Source of the DNA: Gammaproteobacteria bacterium
Lineage (GTDB): Bacteria; Pseudomonadota; Gammaproteobacteria; Chromatiales; Chromatiaceae
Length of the DNA: 64,000 nt
NCBI GenBank assembly: GCA_020445255.1
Contig: JAGRGY010000026.1
Coordinates: 30,219 to 94,218 of the forward strand
Direction of reading: 5' to 3'
Below are positions 8,131 through 17,089 of the stretch, in pieces (positions within the stretch are counted from its first letter, which is position 1; each line of letters begins with the position of its first letter). Position numbers and translations under genes: made by a program. The notes beneath the pieces are model-generated. The model saw nothing but the letters and a program-made list of their open reading frames with translations. It made no database searches and had not been told where the DNA came from.

Positions 8131-8160
8131 CCGGCGGTAGCCCGCGCCCGGCTGCCGGTC
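8129..8160. terminator. Hairpin between convergent pntB and GGDEF/EAL gene
   Basis: GACCGGC (8129-8135) pairs with GCCGGTC (8154-8160), and inside it AGCC (8139-8142) pairs with GGCT (8150-8153), giving a two-part stem that starts at the pntB stop. No T run follows on either strand, so its role as terminator is tentative. Confidence 0.4.
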
Positions 8161-8169
8161 GGCGCGCAG

Positions 8170-10212
8170 CTAGGCGACGATCAGCGTGTGCAGGCTCCGT
8201 GTACCGTCGGATTCCCGCAGCGTTGCCTCGATCTGGCTCAGCGGCTCGGGTTTGTGCAGGCCGAAGCCCTGGGCGAAATCGACATCCATTTCGCACAACA
8301 GCCGCTTGATGCGGTCGTTTTCGACGTACTCGGCGACCGTGCGCTTGCCCAGCTTCTTGCCGATCGTGTTGATCGATTCGACCATCGCGCGGTTGATCGG
8401 GTCACGATCGATGTTCTGAATGAAGCTGCCGTCGATCTTCAGATAGTCGACCTTCAGGTAGCGCAGCTGGTTGAACGACGACATGCCGGCGCCGAAGTCG
8501 TCGAGCGCGAACTGACAACCCAGGTCGCCGAGACCCTCGATCAACGCGGCGGCATTCGACAGGCTGCGCACCGCTGCCGACTCGGTGATCTCGAAGCACA
8601 GCGAGCGTGGTGGAACGCCCGAGTCGGCAATCTCGTCGCGGACGTAGAGATGGAACTGCGGGTCGGAGGCGGCCGGGCCGCAGATATTGATGTTGATGCG
8701 AACGCTGTTTGCCAGCGGGCCGAGGCCGGCCAGCCAATGCAGGCTGTTGCGCACCACCCAGCGGTCGATGTCCGGTACGACGCCGTAGCGTTCGGCAGCG
8801 GGCATGAACAGTCCCGGGGGGATCAGGCCCAGGCCGTCGTCGTCGCGCATCCGCAACAGCACCTCGAGTGCGAGGCGGCCGTCGTCGAGTTCGTGGTTGA
8901 GCGGCTTGATGATCTGGCCGAACAGGATGAATCCGTCATTGGCGATGGCGTCGGCGATACGGGTGACCCAGCGCATCTCACCGCTGCGGCGCAGCGCGCG
9001 TTCGTTGCCCCGGCCGGGTTGATGGACGCGGTTGCGGCCCTCTTCCTTGGCCGAATAGCAGCAGGCGTCAGCGATGCCGAGCAGCTGTTCGAGGGTGATG
9101 GGCTCGACGCCGAACGGTACCAGGCCGATGCTCGCGTAGACCCTGAACGACTGGCGGTCCCAGATGAACTCGAAATTCTCGACTGTGCGCCGGATCTTTT
9201 CCGCCACCGCTTCGGCGTCCTTGGCGTTCGTGTAACGCAGCAGGACGCCGAATTCGTCGCCTCCGATGCGCGCGATCACGTCCGAACCGCGCAGGCTGGC
9301 CGCCAGGCAGTCGGAGAGGTCGCGCAGCAGGGAGTCGCCGGCGGGGTGGCCGCAGGTGTCGTTGACGACCTTGAAGCGGTCGAGGTCGAACACCAGCAAG
9401 GCGTGCTGCTGCGGTGCTGCCTCGCTCTGTTCCAGCGTCTGCCCCAGCGTGGCCTCGAAGGCCTGGCGGTTCAGCAGCCCGGTCAGTTGATCGTGTGCGG
9501 CATGATGCGACAGCTGGCGGTTGCGCGCTCCGGCGTTCATGACGACGAACACGGCGATGCCGATCGCCATCGCCAGCGCACCCATGCCGGACAGCGTGGA
9601 CAGCAACACTGTCTGGTGGAACTCGTTGCCGGCCTGGTGGATCTGGTTCTGGGCAGTCTGGTGGATGGTGCGCACGAAATCGTCGAGTCTGGCGAGCAGG
9701 GCGAGGTGGCCGTCGATCGAGGCCTGTACGGCCTCCATCGTCTCGCCGTCGGACGGGGTCGCGTCGCTGAAAAGCAGGTCGAGCGCCCGGTTGTTCGGTT
9801 CGCCCAACGCGCGTGCCATCTCATCGAGTACGTCGAACTGCTGCCGCTCGTTGTCGTTGACCAAGCGGTCGATCAAGGTCTCGCGCGCGCGGACGTACTT
9901 GGCTGCATAGCCGAAGAAGCGCATCTTCTCTTCGTCGCGATCGAACAGATCGTTCTGCCGCGGCATCGAACGCAGGCTGTCGATGCGTTCGCGAATCGAC
10001 TCGCGCATGGTGTACGCCAGCACGGTCTTCATCCCGGCGACCCGGACGAGGCCGGACATCTGGTCGTTGTACTGGTGGGTCGTGTGGTAACCGCCGATGA
10101 TCGACAGCAGCAATATCCCGATCACGATCGCGAAACCGACCGTGGTGATCGCCTTCACGTCGTATCTGCGTGTCAGCGGATTGGCGCTGGAAGACTCTGA
10201 TTGCGTGTGCAA
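8170..10212 (-). CDS. Membrane-bound GGDEF/EAL c-di-GMP turnover protein
   Basis: 680 residues if the TTG at 10212 is the start; a GTG 18 codons further in is an alternative. There is no good Shine-Dalgarno, and the divergent gene at 10348 limits longer starts. Two membrane segments (about 22-43 and 202-226) flank a helical periplasmic sensor domain. The GGDEF domain has intact GGDEF at 317-321 and an inhibitory-site RGSD at 308-311. The EAL domain has EVL for EAL at 450-452, keeping the metal-binding Glu, plus NIN, FEITES, DDFGAG (571-576), KIDGSF (592-597), AEYVE and AQGFG. Both cyclase and phosphodiesterase therefore look competent. Output may include the MshE pilus ATPase. Confidence 0.9.
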   Translation of the reverse strand: MHTQSESSSANPLTRRYDVKAITTVGFAIVIGILLLSIIGGYHTTHQYNDQMSGLVRVAGMKTVLAYTMRESIRERIDSLRSMPRQNDLFDRDEEKMRFFGYAAKYVRARETLIDRLVNDNERQQFDVLDEMARALGEPNNRALDLLFSDATPSDGETMEAVQASIDGHLALLARLDDFVRTIHQTAQNQIHQAGNEFHQTVLLSTLSGMGALAMAIGIAVFVVMNAGARNRQLSHHAAHDQLTGLLNRQAFEATLGQTLEQSEAAPQQHALLVFDLDRFKVVNDTCGHPAGDSLLRDLSDCLAASLRGSDVIARIGGDEFGVLLRYTNAKDAEAVAEKIRRTVENFEFIWDRQSFRVYASIGLVPFGVEPITLEQLLGIADACCYSAKEEGRNRVHQPGRGNERALRRSGEMRWVTRIADAIANDGFILFGQIIKPLNHELDDGRLALEVLLRMRDDDGLGLIPPGLFMPAAERYGVVPDIDRWVVRNSLHWLAGLGPLANSVRININICGPAASDPQFHLYVRDEIADSGVPPRSLCFEITESAAVRSLSNAAALIEGLGDLGCQFALDDFGAGMSSFNQLRYLKVDYLKIDGSFIQNIDRDPINRAMVESINTIGKKLGKRTVAEYVENDRIKRLLCEMDVDFAQGFGLHKPEPLSQIEATLRESDGTRSLHTLIVA

Positions 10213-10347
10213 TTTGCTTTTGCTTGTAATTGGAACAGGTTCGTCGATCCTGGCTTGGGCAAGCGAGCTTCCGTTCTTCTGCTCTATAGTGGCAGCCGGT
10301 CGCGATACTTTAAGGTCTGCATCACCGCGAACTGGCTGGGACTGAAT

Positions 10348-10743
10348 ATGAAGAAAAGGTCGTGTTTTGCGCTGTTCGCCCTGTTGCCGGCGATGGCGGC
10401 GGGTGCGGATCCCCTGGCCCTTTGGCACGCCGGTGAACGCATGGGTGCGATCGAGGAATGGCGCCGCGCCGCAGTCGCCGGGAACAGCGGTGCGGCCTTG
10501 TATCTCGGTTACATCTTCAAGCAGGGGATCGGCGTTCCGGCCGATGACGCGCGCGCATTCCACTGGTACCTGCGTGCTGCAGAGGACGGTTCACCGGCGG
10601 CCCAATATGAGGTTGCGCTGATGTTCGAACTGGGCAGCGGCGTGGCCCAGGATCTCGGCCAGGCGACCTACTGGTACCGACAGGCCGGCACCCAGGCGTG
10701 TCCGGCAGCACTGACGACCGGGGTCATGCTCGGCGAGCCCTGA
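10348..10743 (+). CDS. Secreted Sel1-repeat protein
   Basis: 131 residues. The ATG opens a signal peptide (MKKRSCFALFALLPAMAAG). Two to three Sel1-like repeats follow, with signatures AALYLGYIFKQGIGVPADDA and AAQYEVALMFELGSGVAQDL, each ending in a YWYRQA/HWYLRAA-type helix. Sel1 proteins are solenoid adaptors for protein contacts in the envelope. It is divergent from the GGDEF/EAL gene, which may be chance or may share a regulatory region. No enzymatic motif. Confidence 0.82.
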   Translation: MKKRSCFALFALLPAMAAGADPLALWHAGERMGAIEEWRRAAVAGNSGAALYLGYIFKQGIGVPADDARAFHWYLRAAEDGSPAAQYEVALMFELGSGVAQDLGQATYWYRQAGTQACPAALTTGVMLGEP

Positions 10744-10804
10744 ACTTGTCCCGAACGCGGGGCGCACCGAAAATACCGGGCCCGCCGAACCCACACCAAA
10801 TCGC

Positions 10805-13800
10805 TTGTCGACTACCGAAGACCACATCGAGAACTGCCTGCTGCGTGATCGCGCGCGCCTGCGCCGGCGCCTGGAGACGATTGCGGACACGACGCCAGGC
10901 ACCGGGCCGCGCGACGAGCTGGAACGCGAGATCGCGCGATCCGCCGCGGTAGCACGAGCGCGCGGCGAGCGTCTGCTCGCGCTGACGTTTCCGGATGCGC
11001 TCCCGATCAGCGCACGGATCGACGAAATCGGTGAATTGATCCGCGTGCATCAGGTCGTCGTGCTGTGCGGCGAGACCGGCTCCGGCAAGTCGACCCAGCT
11101 GCCCAAGCTGTGCCTGCAGCTCGGCCGCGGGGTTTTCGGCCGCATCGGCCATACCCAGCCGCGGCGCATTGCGGCGCGCAGCCTGGCGTCGCGGATTGCC
11201 AGCGAGCTGGGCGAGGAGACCGGGCAGACCGTTGGCTACAAGGTGCGTTTCCGCGATCATGTCGCCGACGAGACGCGCGTCAAGCTGATGACCGACGGCA
11301 TCCTGCTGGCCGAGATCCGCAGCGACCGCGACCTCACCGAGTACGACACGCTGATCATCGACGAGGCGCACGAGCGCAGCCTCAACATCGATTTCCTGCT
11401 CGGCTATCTGCACAGGCTTTTGCAGCGCCGTCCGGATCTCAAGCTGATCATCACGTCGGCGACGATCGACCCGGTGCGCTTCGCGCGGCACTTTGGCGAT
11501 GCGCCCGTGATCGAGGTCTCCGGGCGCACCTTTCCGGTCGACGTGCGCTACCGGCCGCCGACCGAACCCGGCGGGGGAGAGCGCGACGAGTCGGTGCAAC
11601 AGGCGATCGTCGACGCGATCGACGAGCTGTCGCTGGACGGCAGCGGCGACATCCTGGTATTCCTGTCCGGCGAACGCGAGATCCGCGAGACGGCCGAGAC
11701 GCTGCGCAGGCACAGGATGCTGCACAGCGAGGTGATCCCGTTGTACGCGCGCCTCAGCCCGTCGGAGCAGGCGCGCGTGTTTGCGCCGAGCGGGCGACGC
11801 CACATCGTGCTGTCGACCAACGTGGCCGAGACCTCGTTGACCGTGCCCGGCATCCGCTACGTGATCGACGCCGGGTTTGCGCGCATCAGCCGTTACAGCG
11901 CGCGCAGCAAGATCCAGCGTCTGCCGGTCGAGCGCGTGTCGCAGGCCAGCGCCGAACAGCGCAAGGGCCGCTGCGGCCGCGTCGCCGAGGGGATCTGCAT
12001 ACGGCTTTACGACGAGGACGACTTCAACGCCCGGCCGGTGTTCACCGAACCGGAGATCCAGCGCACCAACCTCGCCGCAGTGATCCTGCAGATGGCGACG
12101 CTGGGGTTCGGCAACGTCGAGTCGTTCCCGTTCGTCGACCCGCCGGATTCGCGCCTGATCCGCGACGGCTACACGCTGCTCGAGGAGCTGGCGGCCGTGG
12201 ATGCCAAGCGCCGCGTGACATCGCTCGGCAGGACGTTGGCGCGCCTGCCGGTCGACCCGCGCGTGGGCCGCATGCTGGTGGCAGCGGGGCAGGGGGCGTG
12301 CCTGAACGAGGTGCTGGTGATCGCCGCGGCGCTGTCGGTGATGGATCCACGCGAACGGCCGGCCGACAAGCGGCAGCAGGCCGACGAAGCACACGCGCTG
12401 TTCGCCGACGGGCGCTCGGATTTCATCGGCTTTCTGAAGCTGTGGCGTTTCCTCGAGGAGAACCGCCGCCACCTCACCCGTCGCAAGTTTGAACGCCTGT
12501 GCCGGCAGCATTTCCTGTCGCCGACACGGGTGCGGGAGTGGCACGACGTGCACGTGCAGCTGCGTATGCAGATGCATGAACTCGGCCATCGCGAGAACGA
12601 GGTCGAGGCCGACTACGTCAGCATCCACCGCGCACTGCTGACCGGTCTGCTGAGCCACGTCGGCATGCGCACGCAGGGCGACAGGGCCGACTACCTCGGC
12701 GCGCGCAACCGTCATTTCCATATCTTTCCGGGGTCGGGGCTGTTCGCGCGTCAGCCGAAGTGGGTCGTCGCCGCTGAGTTGGTCGAGACGACGCGCCTGT
12801 ATGCGCGGGGTGTCGCGGCGATCGAGCCGGAATGGGTCGAGCCGCTGGCGCTGCATCTGGTCAAGCACAGCTATTCGTCGCCGCGCTGGCACGCGCGTGC
12901 CGGCCAGGTGTTCGCTGACGAAAAGGTCACGCTGTACGGGATCCCGATCGTGCCGCGCCGCAAGGTGGCATACGGTCGGATCGATCCGGCGGAGTCGCGC
13001 AGCCTGTTCATCCGCCACGGTCTGACCGAGGGCGACATGAACACGCGCGCGCCGTTCTGGCGGCACAACCGCGAGGTCGTCAGCGAGCTGCGCGACGTCG
13101 AGGCCAAGGCGCGCGGACGCGAGATGCTGGTCGACGAAGAGGTGATCCATGGCTTCTATGCCAGCCGGCTGCCGGACGAGGTGCACAGCGTCGCCGCGCT
13201 GGAGACCTGGCTGCGGACCCTGCCGCCGGAGCGCGCGAAGCTGTTGCACATGCGCTATGAAGACCTGTGCCGGCACGCCCCTGGTGACGACTGGGTCGCG
13301 CAATACCCGGATCATCTCGACCTGAACGGAACGCGCCTGCCGCTGCGTTATCGTTTCACGCCGGGCGAGGGCGACGACGGCGTCACCTTGGTCGTGCCGC
13401 TCAGCGTGCTCGGTCAGCTGACGCCCGGGTTCGTCGATCGCGTGGTCCCGGGGCTGCTGCTGGAGAAGGTGACGGCGCTGCTGAAGGGCCTGCCCAAGTC
13501 GCTGCGTCGGCAGCTGGTGCCGATACCGGCGTGCGCGGAACGCTGCATGGCGGCGCTGCCGGTCTCGGACGCGCCGCTGGTGCAGACCCTCGGCGCGACG
13601 ATCCGTCAACTCACCGGGTTACACGTACCCGAGGACGCATGGCAGCCGGCGCAGCTGCCGCCCTACCTGCAGCTGCGCATCCGGCTGCTCGACGCGGATC
13701 TGCACGGCGAACTGGCGGTGTCGCGCGACCTCGCGGCGCTGCAGCAGGCCTACGCCGGCGACCGGCGCGCCGCGGCCGCAGAGCGGGGTCAGCCCGCTTT

Positions 13801-14701
13801 ACCCGCCGGGTCGACCGGGCATCTGGTCGACTGGACCGTCGGTGCGCTGGCCGAGCAGGTTACCCAGCATGCCGGCCGGCTGCAGGTACGCGGTTACCCG
13901 GCGCTGGCCGACTGCGGTGACCATGTCGAGATGCGCGTCGTCGACAGCCTGGACGCCGCGCGCAGGGTCCATCACGTGGGTTTGCGGCGCCTGTTGTGGT
14001 TGCGTGAGTCGAAGGCGATACGCACGCTGAAAAAGAATGTGCGTGGTCTGTCCGAGATGCGCCTGCACTACGCCAACGTGCCGTCGCCACCCGCCGGTAT
14101 GCATGACGAGGTTCGCGACATTCTCGACGAACTCGTTGCGCTCGCGCTCGACCGCGCGTTTATCGACGACGCATGGCTGATCCGCGACCGCGAGGCATTC
14201 GAGCGCTGCAGGGAGTCCGGTGGCCCGCGACTCGGCCCCAGCCTGCTCGAGGTGGCGGAACTCGCCAGCGCGGTGCTCGACCAGGCCCACGGCCTGCGCC
14301 GTGCGCTGACCGGCATCACCCAGGGCAACTGGAAGCAGGCCGTCGACGACATGCGCGAGCAGCTGGACCGCCTCGTCTATCGCGGTTTCGTCAACACCAC
14401 GCCGTATTCACGGCTGCTCGACTATCCGCGCTATCTGAAGGCGATGGCATTGCGCATCGACAAGCTGCACACGGCGGCCGCGCGTGATCAGCAGCGCATG
14501 CAGGAGATGGCGGGCATCCGCGACGACTGGCGGGAACGCGACCGCGCCGCACGCGTCAGGGGCGTTGACGATGCGCGGCTCGCCGAGATCCGCTGGGCGT
14601 TGGAGGAACTGCGCGTGTCGCTGTTTGCCCAGGAGTTGAAGACGCCGCGGCCGGTATCGGTCAAGCGGATTACCGGCCGCTGGCGGGAGCTCGGCCTGTA
14701 G
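10805..14701 (+). CDS. hrpA: ATP-dependent RNA helicase HrpA (DEAH box)
   Basis: 1298 residues from TTG at 10805, close to the usual HrpA length of about 1300; no in-frame ATG exists before the helicase core and no clear Shine-Dalgarno is seen. Motif I GETGSGKST (from 89), motif II DEAH in LIIDEAHERS, motif III SAT, motif V STNVAETSLTVPG and motif VI QRKGRCGRV are all present. The winged-helix/ratchet region, OB fold and the long HrpA-specific C-terminal extension (DUF3418 region, to the end) follow. HrpA acts on ribosome-associated RNA and mRNA processing in the cytosol. Single gene. Confidence 0.95.
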   Translation: MSTTEDHIENCLLRDRARLRRRLETIADTTPGTGPRDELEREIARSAAVARARGERLLALTFPDALPISARIDEIGELIRVHQVVVLCGETGSGKSTQLPKLCLQLGRGVFGRIGHTQPRRIAARSLASRIASELGEETGQTVGYKVRFRDHVADETRVKLMTDGILLAEIRSDRDLTEYDTLIIDEAHERSLNIDFLLGYLHRLLQRRPDLKLIITSATIDPVRFARHFGDAPVIEVSGRTFPVDVRYRPPTEPGGGERDESVQQAIVDAIDELSLDGSGDILVFLSGEREIRETAETLRRHRMLHSEVIPLYARLSPSEQARVFAPSGRRHIVLSTNVAETSLTVPGIRYVIDAGFARISRYSARSKIQRLPVERVSQASAEQRKGRCGRVAEGICIRLYDEDDFNARPVFTEPEIQRTNLAAVILQMATLGFGNVESFPFVDPPDSRLIRDGYTLLEELAAVDAKRRVTSLGRTLARLPVDPRVGRMLVAAGQGACLNEVLVIAAALSVMDPRERPADKRQQADEAHALFADGRSDFIGFLKLWRFLEENRRHLTRRKFERLCRQHFLSPTRVREWHDVHVQLRMQMHELGHRENEVEADYVSIHRALLTGLLSHVGMRTQGDRADYLGARNRHFHIFPGSGLFARQPKWVVAAELVETTRLYARGVAAIEPEWVEPLALHLVKHSYSSPRWHARAGQVFADEKVTLYGIPIVPRRKVAYGRIDPAESRSLFIRHGLTEGDMNTRAPFWRHNREVVSELRDVEAKARGREMLVDEEVIHGFYASRLPDEVHSVAALETWLRTLPPERAKLLHMRYEDLCRHAPGDDWVAQYPDHLDLNGTRLPLRYRFTPGEGDDGVTLVVPLSVLGQLTPGFVDRVVPGLLLEKVTALLKGLPKSLRRQLVPIPACAERCMAALPVSDAPLVQTLGATIRQLTGLHVPEDAWQPAQLPPYLQLRIRLLDADLHGELAVSRDLAALQQAYAGDRRAAAAERGQPALPAGSTGHLVDWTVGALAEQVTQHAGRLQVRGYPALADCGDHVEMRVVDSLDAARRVHHVGLRRLLWLRESKAIRTLKKNVRGLSEMRLHYANVPSPPAGMHDEVRDILDELVALALDRAFIDDAWLIRDREAFERCRESGGPRLGPSLLEVAELASAVLDQAHGLRRALTGITQGNWKQAVDDMREQLDRLVYRGFVNTTPYSRLLDYPRYLKAMALRIDKLHTAAARDQQRMQEMAGIRDDWRERDRAARVRGVDDARLAEIRWALEELRVSLFAQELKTPRPVSVKRITGRWRELGL

Positions 14702-14719
14702 GTCCTTGGGCCTGCGCGA

Positions 14720-14866
14720 CTATTTTTTTGTCGCCTGCAGCACTTCGCGTTCGATCAACCGGGTCAGCCAGTTGGACAGGCTGCGGCCGTCCGCGTCCGC
14801 CAGCTTCTTGGCCTGTTTCTTCAGCTGGGCATCGACCCGGAAATTAATGACTTTTTCTTTAGACAT
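14720..14866 (-). CDS. 48-residue ribbon-helix-helix DNA-binding protein
   Basis: MSKEKVINFRVDAQLKKQAK begins a short beta strand (VINFRVD) followed by two helices, the second containing SLSNWLTRLIERE. This is the ribbon-helix-helix pattern of CopG/Arc-type repressors and many antitoxins. The protein is almost only the DNA-binding fold. No toxin-like gene lies next to it; the neighbour is a tiny membrane ORF on the other strand. The stop overlaps a small GCGAC/GTCGC hairpin. A palindrome just upstream (14896-14905) is a plausible autoregulatory operator. It may be an orphan antitoxin or a plain regulator. Confidence 0.78.
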   Translation of the reverse strand: MSKEKVINFRVDAQLKKQAKKLADADGRSLSNWLTRLIEREVLQATKK

Positions 14867-14895
14867 TGGACATTTAACGCACGAAGTGTTTAACT

Positions 14896-14905
14896 TGTAT
14901 ATACA
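14896..14905. promoter_or_regulatory. Palindromic operator candidate upstream of the RHH gene
   Basis: TGTATATACA is a perfect 10-base palindrome 30 bases upstream of the RHH start. On the minus strand it overlaps a possible promoter, TTCGGC, 17 bases, TATACA. Small RHH proteins commonly repress themselves through such short palindromes. Confidence 0.4.
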
Positions 14906-14942
14906 GTGTAATTCGAGTGCCGAACCGGGGTCCCCACTAAAG

Positions 14943-15065
14943 ATGTTATACGAATCCGCAAAAAGTGAACTGACGGCGCCTCCCGCCAGCGTGTCGCTGA
15001 CCGCGATGGCGGTTGAAGCGGCCGCGCTGCTGGCCGTGTCGGTCCTGCTGGTCTGGCTGATCTGA
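14943..15065 (+). CDS. Possible 40-residue single-span membrane protein
   Basis: A short frame from ATG 14943: 20 polar residues, then a hydrophobic span (MAVEAAALLAVSVLLVWLI) ending at the C-terminus. It lies opposite the RHH promoter region. It has no clear ribosome binding site, and short hydrophobic frames arise by chance in GC-rich DNA. I recognise no family. Its position next to an RHH gene makes a small toxin conceivable but unproven. Confidence 0.25.
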   Translation: MLYESAKSELTAPPASVSLTAMAVEAAALLAVSVLLVWLI

Positions 15066-15170
15066 TCCGCGTCACCCGCTAGCGTCCACCAACGCCTGTC
15101 CGGAGGCGATTTTTTCCCGTCGGGACGGTAACATCGCGGCGTCTTTGTGAACCGCCGTCCGAGGCTCCGC

Positions 15171-15659
15171 ATGTCGTCCTGCCCCTGTGGCTCCGGCCAC
15201 GAATACGAATCCTGCTGCCAGCCCTACATCGAGGGCACCGCGATACCGCCGACGGCGGAGCTGCTGATGCGCTCGCGCTACAGCGCCTATGTGCGGCATG
15301 CCATCGATTACCTGGGCGAGACCTTGCACCCGGATAGTCGTGGCGACTGGGACCGCGAGGCGACGCGTCGCTGGGCGGAGAATGCGGGCTGGCAGGGCCT
15401 CGATATCGTGGCGACCGAGGCGGGCGATGAAGGCGACGACGAGGGTGTCGTCGAATTCGTCGCGCGATTCGAGGAGGACGGCCGTTTGCTCCAGCACCGC
15501 GAGCGGAGCCGTTTTCGTCGCCTCCGCGGTCGCTGGTACTACCTGGACGGCGAGACGCCGCGCCCGCGCACCGAACGCCACCAGGCCCCGAAGGTCGGTC
15601 GCAACGACCCGTGCCCGTGCGGCAGCGGCAAAAAGTTCAAGAAGTGCTGCGGCGCCTGA
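15171..15659 (+). CDS. YchJ-family protein with two SEC-C zinc motifs
   Basis: 162 residues from the ATG at 15171, preferred over the GTG eight codons upstream because [16 protein letters not shown] is the conserved beginning. An N-terminal SEC-C motif (CPCGSGxxYxxCC) is followed by the YchJ middle domain ([20 protein letters not shown]) and a C-terminal SEC-C motif ([16 protein letters not shown]). SEC-C motifs bind zinc and occur at the C-terminus of SecA. The role of YchJ (UPF0225) is not established. Length fits the family. Confidence 0.9.
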   Translation: MSSCPCGSGHEYESCCQPYIEGTAIPPTAELLMRSRYSAYVRHAIDYLGETLHPDSRGDWDREATRRWAENAGWQGLDIVATEAGDEGDDEGVVEFVARFEEDGRLLQHRERSRFRRLRGRWYYLDGETPRPRTERHQAPKVGRNDPCPCGSGKKFKKCCGA

Positions 15660-15687
15660 CGCGCCGGAGGCCGGGACGCTGAACACC

Positions 15688-16281
15688 GTGGAAAGGCCGT
15701 TCGCCGAATCCTGCGTGCAGAATCGGGATCCGATCTTCGCCGTCATTGCACCGCGGCTGAGCGGGTGCCGCGATCTGCTGGAGATCGGCAGCGGTACCGG
15801 CCAGCATGCCGTGTACTTCGCGCCGCAGTTGTCGCACCTGAACTGGCAGACCAGTGACCGGGCCGAGAACCATGCCGGCATCCGGCAATGGCTCGCGGCC
15901 GAGGGCAGCGGCAATATCCTGGCACCACTCTGTCTCGACGTGGTCGACGATCCGTGGCCGGCCGGTCCCTACGACGCCGTGTTCAGCGCCAATACCGCCC
16001 ACATCATGGATGAACCGGCCGTCGCGGCGATGTTCACCGGCGTCAGTCGGGTGTTGCGGCCGGGCGGCCTGTTTCTGCTCTACGGTCCGTTTGCCTACGA
16101 CGGGCGGCACACCGCCGACAGCAACGTCCGCTTCGATGCCTGGCTCAAGGCCCGTGATCCGGCGATGGGGGTGCGCGACGTGAGCTGGCTGACCGGGCTG
16201 GCGGCCGCGGCCGGGATGGTGCTGCACGAAGACGTCGGTATGCCCGCCGACAACCGCACCCTGGTCTGGCTCAAGTCCTGA
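15688..16281 (+). CDS. DUF938 family SAM-dependent methyltransferase
   Basis: About 197 residues. The family N-terminus FAESCxxNRDPI and the SAM site LLEIGSGTGQHAVYFAPQLS are clear, followed by DVVDDPWP, FSANTAHIM and LRPGGLFLLYGPF, the pattern of DUF938. Substrate unknown. The start is uncertain: GTG at 15688 has GGAGG 17 bases upstream, whereas a CTG at 15679 would have that site at ideal spacing. There is no ATG in range. It begins shortly after ychJ and may be co-transcribed. Confidence 0.85.
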   Translation: MERPFAESCVQNRDPIFAVIAPRLSGCRDLLEIGSGTGQHAVYFAPQLSHLNWQTSDRAENHAGIRQWLAAEGSGNILAPLCLDVVDDPWPAGPYDAVFSANTAHIMDEPAVAAMFTGVSRVLRPGGLFLLYGPFAYDGRHTADSNVRFDAWLKARDPAMGVRDVSWLTGLAAAAGMVLHEDVGMPADNRTLVWLKS

Positions 16282-16343
16282 CGACCGCCGGCCGTTACCA
16301 GCGGGTATCCGGCCCTGTCGGCCGCAGTGCTACACTCCCGACC

Positions 16344-16976
16344 ATGCAAGCCCTCGCCAAGTCGCTGATTCTCCTCATGACGTGCACCGCCTTCGCACCG
16401 ACACCGGGTGTGGCCGACGTATTCAAGTACCGCAACGCGAGCGGCGAGATCCTGCTCACCGACCGGCCAATGCGTGGCCTGAAGCTGCTCAAGCGCTATC
16501 GGATGGAGACCGGCACCGTCGCGCCCCAGCCTTCGGTCGACGCGCTGGCGGCGATGCGTGAGCGCCAGCGTGCACTTGGCCCCCTGATCGAGAGTGCGGC
16601 GATTGCGAGCCAGCTGCAGCCGGAACTGGTGCACGCGGTCGTGCGCGCCGAGTCCAGCTACATCAGCGATGCCGTGTCGTCCAAGGGCGCCGTCGGACTG
16701 ATGCAGCTGATGCCGGCGACAGCCGAGCGCTACGGCGTCGGCGACCGGGCCGATGCCGCCGAAAACCTGCGCGGCGGTACGCAGTACCTCCGCGACCTGC
16801 TCAAGCTGTTCGACAACGATCTGCAATTGGCTCTCGCGGCCTACAATGCCGGCGAAAACGCGGTGATCCGTTATGGCCATGCGATTCCACCCTACGACGA
16901 GACGCGCGATTACGTGCGCAAGGTGATCGGTTTCTACAAGGCGATGAATGCCGACGAGACGCTGGCGCTGCGCTGA
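16344..16976 (+). CDS. Lytic transglycosylase with DUF4124-like N-terminus
   Basis: 210 residues. A signal peptide (about 1-24) precedes a short DUF4124-type segment (VFKYRNASGEILLTDRP). A family 1 SLT domain follows, with catalytic Glu in RAESSYISDAVSSKGAVGLM, then QLMPATAERYGV, NLRGGTQYLRDLL and ALAAYNAGENAV. It cleaves peptidoglycan glycosidic bonds in the periplasm. A TACACT element at 16331-16336 lies only eight bases before the ATG, so a leaderless transcript is possible. Such small transglycosylases often serve envelope-spanning machines, but none adjoins it here. Confidence 0.9.
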   Translation: MQALAKSLILLMTCTAFAPTPGVADVFKYRNASGEILLTDRPMRGLKLLKRYRMETGTVAPQPSVDALAAMRERQRALGPLIESAAIASQLQPELVHAVVRAESSYISDAVSSKGAVGLMQLMPATAERYGVGDRADAAENLRGGTQYLRDLLKLFDNDLQLALAAYNAGENAVIRYGHAIPPYDETRDYVRKVIGFYKAMNADETLALR

Positions 16977-17089
16977 TCGGCACACCCGTTTTCGATCGGG
17001 ATCGAACTCCCGCTCCACCGAACCATCGAACGATCCATGTGGCTTACCGCGGTGCGTTCGATGCCTGACCTGCAGCTATCCCCCGAGCG

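Noticed and set aside
8188..10200. A 670-codon plus-strand frame opposite the GGDEF/EAL gene
   Set aside because: Product is Val/Ala/Asp/Gln-rich without recognisable domains, whereas the minus-strand frame has all catalytic motifs.
10724..13609. A 961-codon open frame antisense to hrpA
   Set aside because: It mirrors hrpA codons; GC-rich third positions keep the complementary frame open. The protein is His/Arg/Gln-rich with no domain, and hrpA is certain.
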